Of a DNA stretch of 64,000 nucleotides, positions 59,307 to 64,000 are shown piece after piece; the first letter of the stretch is position 1, and every line of letters begins with the position of its first letter. The notes below the pieces were generated by a model. The model was not told where the DNA came from. It searched no databases and saw only the letters and a program-made list of their open reading frames with translations. The position numbers and the translations under genes are program-made. The DNA is from Pseudomonas fluorescens (GTDB lineage: Bacteria > Pseudomonadota > Gammaproteobacteria > Pseudomonadales > Pseudomonadaceae). The DNA lies in assembly GCF_040448305.1 (NCBI RefSeq), contig NZ_CP148752.1, positions 2,542,001-2,606,000 on the forward strand, written 5' to 3'.

Positions 59307-60437
59307 TCAGCGCGGCATGTCGAGCATGCGGGCGAGGATGTTCTTCTGGATTTGCGAGGACCCGCCGTAGACGCTGACCGGGCGCGAGGTGAAGTACTCG
59401 GCCAGCCAGCGGGGGGCATTGCCGGTCAGGGCGTCGGCGCCGAGTACGTCGAGCGCGACATGCAGGGTGTACTGGGCGGCCTTGGACCAGAGCAGCTTGC
59501 CCACTGAGCCTTCCGGCCCCGGGTCGCGTCCGGCCAGGCGCAGCGACAGTTGCTGCGCCACGTTCAGGCTCAGCGCTTCGATGTCCACATGGGCGCGCGC
59601 CAGCTTATGGCGGGTGCTGGTATCGGCGAGCAGGCCGCGTTCGGCGGCGATCTGTTCGATCTCGTGCAGTTGGCGACGCAGCGCGGAAATCGAGCCGGTG
59701 TCGGAAGCGCCACGTTCGTAGGACACCGTCGTCATCGCGATGCGCCAGCCGTCGCCTGGCGCGCCGATGCGCTGGCTCGCAGGAATGCGCACATCATCGA
59801 AGAACACCTCGGCGGTTTCCGGTTCGCCGCTGTGCAATACGATCGGCTTGACGGTGATGCCGGGTGCATCGAGCGGGGTCAGCAGGCAGGAGATGCCCTT
59901 GTGCTTGGCCGCATTGCTGTCGGTGCGTGCCAGCAGCAGGCACCAGTCGGCCTGCAGTGCGCCGCTGGTCCACATTTTCTGGCCGTTGACCACGTAGTGG
60001 TCGCCGTCCTGCTCGGCGCGGGTGCGCAGCGAGGCCAGGTCGGAGCCGGCACCGGGTTCGCTGAAACCCTGGCACCACTGCACCTCGCCACTGAGCAGGG
60101 TGGGCAGAAAGTGTTGCTTCTGCTCCTCGGTACCGTAGGTGAAGATCGCCCGCCCAAGGTAGTTCACCATCGCCGGCAGGCGAGGCGAATCGGCGCGGCC
60201 CGCTTCGTCATTGAGAATGGCGTCGAAAGTTGCGGACAGCCCCTGGCCACCGTACTCCTTCGGCCAGTTCAGGCCGATGTAGCCGCTGGCGTAGAGTGCC
60301 TTGTGCCAGCTCTTGCTTAGCACGCGCAGGCCTTGCGGGTCGGTGACTTCGCGCCAGTTGGCGGGAGTGTTGTGCTTGAACCACTCGCGCAGTTCGAGGC
60401 GGAATCCGGCCTCTTCGGGGGTATCTCGGTAGTCCAT
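59307..60437 (-). CDS. Acyl-CoA dehydrogenase, larger of a pair
   Basis: A 376-residue acyl-CoA dehydrogenase. It has an N-terminal helical domain (MDYRDTPEEAGFRLELREWF), FAD/substrate-binding middle strands (WCQGFSEPGAGSDLASLRTR; VVNGQKMWTSGA) and a C-terminal helical domain ending YGGSSQIQKNILARMLDMPR. It begins immediately after the stop of a second, divergent acyl-CoA dehydrogenase gene. Such adjacent unequal pairs form alpha2-beta2 enzymes for steroid side chains (FadE28-FadE29 type). It would introduce the 2,3-double bond into the CoA ester. Confidence 0.92.
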   Translation of the reverse strand: MDYRDTPEEAGFRLELREWFKHNTPANWREVTDPQGLRVLSKSWHKALYASGYIGLNWPKEYGGQGLSATFDAILNDEAGRADSPRLPAMVNYLGRAIFTYGTEEQKQHFLPTLLSGEVQWCQGFSEPGAGSDLASLRTRAEQDGDHYVVNGQKMWTSGALQADWCLLLARTDSNAAKHKGISCLLTPLDAPGITVKPIVLHSGEPETAEVFFDDVRIPASQRIGAPGDGWRIAMTTVSYERGASDTGSISALRRQLHEIEQIAAERGLLADTSTRHKLARAHVDIEALSLNVAQQLSLRLAGRDPGPEGSVGKLLWSKAAQYTLHVALDVLGADALTGNAPRWLAEYFTSRPVSVYGGSSQIQKNILARMLDMPR

Positions 60438-61466
60438 TCAGCGTGCTCCCAGTCGGGCGTCGGCGATCTGCTGCAATTGATGGGACTCGCCGCCGAACAG
60501 TCGGGCGTCGAGCAGGGCGCGGCGGGTGTAGACGTGGGCGATGTGCTCCCAGGTCTGGCCGATGCCGCCGTAGACCTGCATCACCGCTTCGGTCACCGGC
60601 AGTGCCACGGAAGAGGCGTAGGCCTTGGCGGTGCGGGCGGCCAGCAGTGCCTCGTCGGCGTCCAGTTGGTCCACCGCCCAGGCGGCGTAGCAGGTAATGC
60701 TGTGGGCGGCCTGGGCCTGGACGAGCATTTCCGCGCACAGGTGCTGGATGGCCTGGAAGCTGCCGATCAGTGCCCCGTACTGCACGCGCTCCTTGGTGTA
60801 GGCCACTGCACCGGCATGGGCGCCGTTGAGTGCGCCGACGATGTCCGCCGCCACGGTGGTCAGGGCCAGGGCGTACCAGCGTTTGAGGGCGTCGGCGTCT
60901 ATCGGTTGGCCGAGCACCTGCGCTGCGTCATGCGCAGTGCGAAGGTGCAATACGGCGCGGGTCAGGTCGGCCGGGGCGTGGCCCGCAGCAAAACCCTGTT
61001 GCAGGCTGATACGCACCAGGCGGCCATCGGCCAGGCCCAGGGCATAGTCGGCGCCTTCGCAATCCCAGGCGATGCAGCCGACTTCGTCGGGGGCGGCCAG
61101 ACGCTCCAGAGTGCGGTCCAGCAGCAGCGCATAGCGGGTTTCACCGGCGGCGAGTTCTTCAATCAGTTCGTACGGAGCGTCTGCCTGGGCGAGCAGCTCG
61201 CTGGCCAGTACGGCTGAGGCGAAGGGCTGGGGGACCAGGGTTTCGCCCAGGGCCTGGGCGGCGATCATGACTTCCACGCCGGAGGCGAGGGGCGTGCCGT
61301 TGTCACGCATGCGCAGGCCGAGCAGGCCCACTTCGGTGAGTTTCTGCCAGTCCCGTTGGGCGTCGCGGGTCTGGAGATCATGCGGGTTGGCGATGCCAAT
61401 GGACTGCGCCAGGCGTTTGGCCGAGTTTTCAAACATCTGCTGTTCGTCGTTGAATAGCGCGAGCAC
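60438..61466 (-). CDS. Acyl-CoA dehydrogenase, smaller partner
   Basis: A 342-residue acyl-CoA dehydrogenase family protein with the N-terminal FNDEQQMFENSAKRLAQSIG and C-terminal helical domain (YTKERVQYGALIGSFQAIQH; QVYGGIGQTWEHIAHVYTRR). Its middle domain is weakly conserved, lacking the GSDL-type FAD strand seen in its neighbour. This fits the degenerate subunit of a heteromeric enzyme. The GTG at 61466 is chosen because AGGAG lies 8 bases upstream; the frame stays open further but is implausible. It is transcribed just ahead of the larger subunit. Confidence 0.87.
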   Translation of the reverse strand: MLALFNDEQQMFENSAKRLAQSIGIANPHDLQTRDAQRDWQKLTEVGLLGLRMRDNGTPLASGVEVMIAAQALGETLVPQPFASAVLASELLAQADAPYELIEELAAGETRYALLLDRTLERLAAPDEVGCIAWDCEGADYALGLADGRLVRISLQQGFAAGHAPADLTRAVLHLRTAHDAAQVLGQPIDADALKRWYALALTTVAADIVGALNGAHAGAVAYTKERVQYGALIGSFQAIQHLCAEMLVQAQAAHSITCYAAWAVDQLDADEALLAARTAKAYASSVALPVTEAVMQVYGGIGQTWEHIAHVYTRRALLDARLFGGESHQLQQIADARLGAR

Positions 61467-61584
61467 GGGTGGGCTCCTTCTTTGAGTCGTGGATGGGGCG
61501 ACTGCGAGGTATCTGGTACTTGTTGCCCATGCCGGACTCATTTTTCATGAGCCCTGGCCTGGGTGTCATGCCGCAAATGCAGTA

Positions 61585-63330
61585 CTAGACGCGGGCCACA
61601 GACGGCGTGGTGGCTGCGAATTGCGTGGAGCGGGCAATGTGGTTGGCCGCGCGGTAGCCGAATGTGAGAGCGGGGCCGAGTGTGCCGCCCGCGCCGGGAT
61701 AGGAGTCCGCCGTCACCGCGCCCGAGGCGTTGCCGATGGCGTAGAGGCCGGGGATCGGGCGACCCTCGACGTCCAGTACGTTGGCGTCGCGATCGACTTT
61801 CAGGCCGCCCTTGGTGCCGAGGTCGCCGAGGTCGACGCGAATCGCGTAATAGGGCGCCCGGTCGAGCGCGCCCAAACTCGGATTCGGCTGGTGCCGGGGG
61901 TCGCAGTAGAAGCGGTCGAAGCTGTGGTGACCGCGATTGAAATCGAGGTCGACGCCGGTCTTGGTGTAATCGTTGAAGACCGACACTGTATTTTCCAGGG
62001 TGGCGGGATCGATAGCGATCTTGTGGGCCAGTTCGCCAATGGAACCGGCGCGGTAGAGCACACTGTCCCACCACTCGGGAGGCAGGCTTGCGTCCGGCAT
62101 GATCGAGCCGGGCATGATCCGGCCGAGGATGTTCTTCTTGCGATAGTTGGCATCGAAGATGAACCAGCAGGGTGTATTTGCGCCGGTGCTGGCGCCGTCC
62201 TTGATCATCGCGTGGCCGAAGTCGTTATAGGACATGGCCTCGTTGGCGAAGCGCCGGCCCTGGCGATTGACGCAGAGGCTGTGGGCGTAGCTGCGTTCGA
62301 TGAAAAGCGCACTGCGCATGTTCACGTTCGGCGTGTCCGCCGCCGGGATGCGTACGGTCGGCGCCCACCAGGCTTCGTGGAGGAACTCGGTGTCCGCGCC
62401 GATGTTCTGGCCGGCAATCAGCGCATCGCCGGTGTTGTTGTGCATGGGCGTCACGCTCCACTCCACCAGTGTCTGGCCCGGCAGGTGGGCGGTGCGCAGC
62501 GGCTGGCTCTGTTCGAAACCGCCGGATGCGACGATCACCGCCCGGCTGGCCAGGATGCGGTACTCGTTGCAGTTCTGGCTGACGACCGCTCCCTGGACGA
62601 CGCCATTCTCGACAATGAAATGCTCCAGGCGGGTGTTGAGCAGCAGCTCAACCCCGCGTTCCTGCAGACCGATGCGCAGACCGGCGATGAGGGCGCTGCC
62701 CATGGTGACGCGCCGATCACGGCGGGTCTTCAGGCGCCAGCCGATGTCCGACCAGTAGTTCCAGATCAGTGAGAAAATCTTGCGCTTCCAGCCCGTGGCG
62801 CGGGCGCCCAGCAATTGGCCGTCGTAGTAGTCCAGAGCGATGCGACCGAACAGTTTGGCGCCCATGTCGGCTTCACGCAGGGCAAAGAAGTCATCTCCCA
62901 GCACTCCGGCATCCACTGGCTCGACGAACATGGTGCGGCCGTTGTCCGAGGCGCCCGGCAGGTGCTGGCAGTAATCGGCGTAGCCGGTGACGGCGTTGTA
63001 CTTCACCCCGATTTGCTGGCGCATGTACTCGACCATTTCCGGTGCCGAGTCGAGATAGGCACGAAGCTTCCCTTCCGGGACCCGACCCTTGGTGCAGGCC
63101 CTGAAGTAGGTCAGCGCCTGTTCGTAGTTGTCCTGCCCCTGGATTCCTGAGTTGTTGGGGATCCAGATGCCGCCCCCGGACAACGCGGAGGTACCGCCGT
63201 AGCGATCACTCTTCTCAATGACGATGACCTTCAGCCCGAGGTCATGGGCACGGTTGGCGGCGAGCAGGGCGCCCGCCCCGGAACCGACCACCAGGACCGC
63301 GCAGTGCTTGTCCTCGACGAATGCATTCAT
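61585..63330 (-). CDS. 3-ketosteroid dehydrogenase-like FAD flavoprotein
   Basis: A 581-residue flavoprotein of the KstD/fumarate-reductase superfamily. It has N-terminal FAD motif VVGSGAGALLAANRA (about 14-28), then KSDRYGGTSALSGGGIWIPN, and the C-terminal blocks APYYAIRVDLGDLGTKGGL and SYPGAGGTLGPALTFGYRAA typical of 3-ketosteroid-delta1 and delta4(5alpha)-dehydrogenases. With the ketosteroid isomerase 11 kb away, it supports steroid-type ring oxidation. Which double bond it forms cannot be decided by eye, and other cyclic ketones are possible substrates. It is the first gene of the long minus-strand run. Confidence 0.83.
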   Translation of the reverse strand: MNAFVEDKHCAVLVVGSGAGALLAANRAHDLGLKVIVIEKSDRYGGTSALSGGGIWIPNNSGIQGQDNYEQALTYFRACTKGRVPEGKLRAYLDSAPEMVEYMRQQIGVKYNAVTGYADYCQHLPGASDNGRTMFVEPVDAGVLGDDFFALREADMGAKLFGRIALDYYDGQLLGARATGWKRKIFSLIWNYWSDIGWRLKTRRDRRVTMGSALIAGLRIGLQERGVELLLNTRLEHFIVENGVVQGAVVSQNCNEYRILASRAVIVASGGFEQSQPLRTAHLPGQTLVEWSVTPMHNNTGDALIAGQNIGADTEFLHEAWWAPTVRIPAADTPNVNMRSALFIERSYAHSLCVNRQGRRFANEAMSYNDFGHAMIKDGASTGANTPCWFIFDANYRKKNILGRIMPGSIMPDASLPPEWWDSVLYRAGSIGELAHKIAIDPATLENTVSVFNDYTKTGVDLDFNRGHHSFDRFYCDPRHQPNPSLGALDRAPYYAIRVDLGDLGTKGGLKVDRDANVLDVEGRPIPGLYAIGNASGAVTADSYPGAGGTLGPALTFGYRAANHIARSTQFAATTPSVARV

Positions 63331-63466
63331 GGCATGCGATCTCCGTTGTCACGCGCCATCGGGGGCGCTTTCCTGTTCTGGGGAGCGAAGGCCGCCGCCG
63401 GTTTTCGGTGGCGCTGCTTCGATGCACATAGGTTGATCGCGATGCCTCTACGTAATCATCAACCGT

Positions 63467-63540
63467 ATGCAGTAGATGAGCTCATTCGTTGAGCACGATG
63501 CAGACATGCGGGGAGAATTTATTTTATTGGCTACTGCAAA
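63467..63540. promoter_or_regulatory. Intergenic region with ATGCAGTA / TACTGCA repeats
   Basis: The 340-base gap 63331-63670 separates the divergent flavoprotein and DUF1302 genes and holds no gene. ATGCAGTA at 63467-63474 is inverted relative to TACTGCA at 63534-63540, and ATGCAGAC lies between at 63498. The same core occurs at 49484, so these may be sites for a cluster regulator. Confidence 0.35.
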
Positions 63541-63670
63541 CGGTTGATGTTGGCACTGGGTCGTTGTGTTGAAACTGGCTCCGAAGTCGCGGCCCGGGGA
63601 ACCGGCCAGGGCTGTCATCAGGACAAGTTGAACAAAAAACAAAACCAGACTTGGACTTGCGGAGCACAAC

Positions 63671-64000
63671 ATGCACAAGACAGAGAAGGCTGCGACCCTT
63701 GGTGGTCGCAGGCTATTGGCGCCGATGCTGTTGCTCGGTGCAGTGGCCAGCCCCTTGACCCATGCCATATCCATCGATACCGGCAATCCCGACCTGCAGA
63801 TCAACTGGACCACGGACTTGCGTCTTGGGCTTGGGTGGCGCGCGGAGTCGATCGACTCGCATATCGGCGACGATCCCACCAACCAACAGTCTGATTACTC
63901 CACCCACAGCGGCGATATGTGGAAGCGGCGCCTCGATGTGCTGACCGAGATGGACGTCATCTACAAGGGCGATTATGGCGTTCGCGTCAGTGCCACGGGT
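63671..64000 (+). CDS. DUF1302 outer-membrane protein, N-terminal part
   Basis: The frame runs from ATG 63671 (GGAG 6 bases upstream) to the end of the window, giving 110 residues. A signal peptide with a basic start and hydrophobic core (LLAPMLLLGAVASPLTHA, cleavage near residue 32) is followed by SIDTGNPDLQINWTTDLRLG, the typical DUF1302 beginning. DUF1302 proteins with DUF1329 partners accompany steroid and aromatic degradation genes and are thought to form outer-membrane uptake channels. The rest lies outside the window. Confidence 0.82.
   Translation, partial: MHKTEKAATLGGRRLLAPMLLLGAVASPLTHAISIDTGNPDLQINWTTDLRLGLGWRAESIDSHIGDDPTNQQSDYSTHSGDMWKRRLDVLTEMDVIYKGDYGVRVSATG

Noticed and set aside
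1..64000. CRISPR arrays, tRNA or rRNA genes, insertion sequences, phage or plasmid genes
   Set aside because: No regularly spaced repeats, cloverleaf-type sequences, transposase or integrase frames were recognised; only REP-type repeats were seen.

Overview
The window looks like a chromosomal segment of a Pseudomonas of the fluorescens group. The evidence is high-GC coding DNA, REP/REPIN repeats of the fluorescens type, a wssA-I acetylated-cellulose operon of the kind known from P. fluorescens SBW25, and Crc/Hfq-type leader motifs. No rRNA, tRNA, CRISPR array, insertion sequence or phage gene was seen.

Region 1 (about 0.7-18.5 kb) is a complete inositol catabolic locus. It has a regulator of the RpiR type (iolR) and a divergent operon iolC(fused to DUF2090)-iolE-iolB-iolA(mmsA)-iolI-iolD-iolG-iolH-iolW-like. 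It ends with an ABC importer ibpA-iatA-iatP. Together these import inositol, oxidise it to inosose, dehydrate and open the ring, isomerise and phosphorylate the product, and split it to malonate semialdehyde (to acetyl-CoA) and a triose phosphate. Perfect GGAA-N6-TTCC boxes precede iolC and ibpA. AACAAYAA leaders near several start codons suggest Hfq/Crc catabolite repression.

Region 2 (18.5-29.8 kb) starts with a LysE exporter/Lrp regulator pair. A second inositol-type set follows: a dehydrogenase, a TIM-barrel protein and an orphan periplasmic binding protein. A strong sigma-54 promoter match precedes it, divergent from an enhancer-binding activator. Next come a LacI-type repressor and a divergent operon of membrane di-iron oxygenase, Rieske ferredoxin, ferredoxin reductase and TIM-barrel protein. 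This trio resembles rhizobial MocD-MocE-MocF, the proposed rhizopine O-demethylase, so the region may feed methylated inositols or inosamines into the iol pathway. This is the most unusual part of the window.

Region 3 (29.8-44.5 kb, minus strand) is the cellulose operon wssA-B-C-D-E-F-G-H-I: synthase, secretion channel, cellulase and acetylation proteins. No wssJ follows. A non-coding, visibly AT-richer stretch of about 770 bp lies upstream.

Region 4 (45.3-64.0 kb, almost all minus strand) is a catabolic cluster with steroid-type features. It has a ketosteroid isomerase with Tyr14/Asp38/Asp100 intact, a 3-ketosteroid-dehydrogenase-like flavoprotein, and a side-chain module (two acyl-CoA dehydrogenases, two MaoC hydratases, a thiolase-like protein with a DUF35 partner) that mirrors the mycobacterial igr operon. 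It also has two enoyl-CoA hydratases, an ADP-forming CoA ligase, an SDR and an MFS transporter. Ring-cleavage functions are a DODA-type dioxygenase, a two-component-type flavin reductase fused to a MarR-like domain, and the hydratase/aldolase/acylating dehydrogenase trio of meta-cleavage pathways. The window ends inside a DUF1302 outer-membrane gene, so the cluster probably continues. The actual substrate cannot be read from sequence alone.
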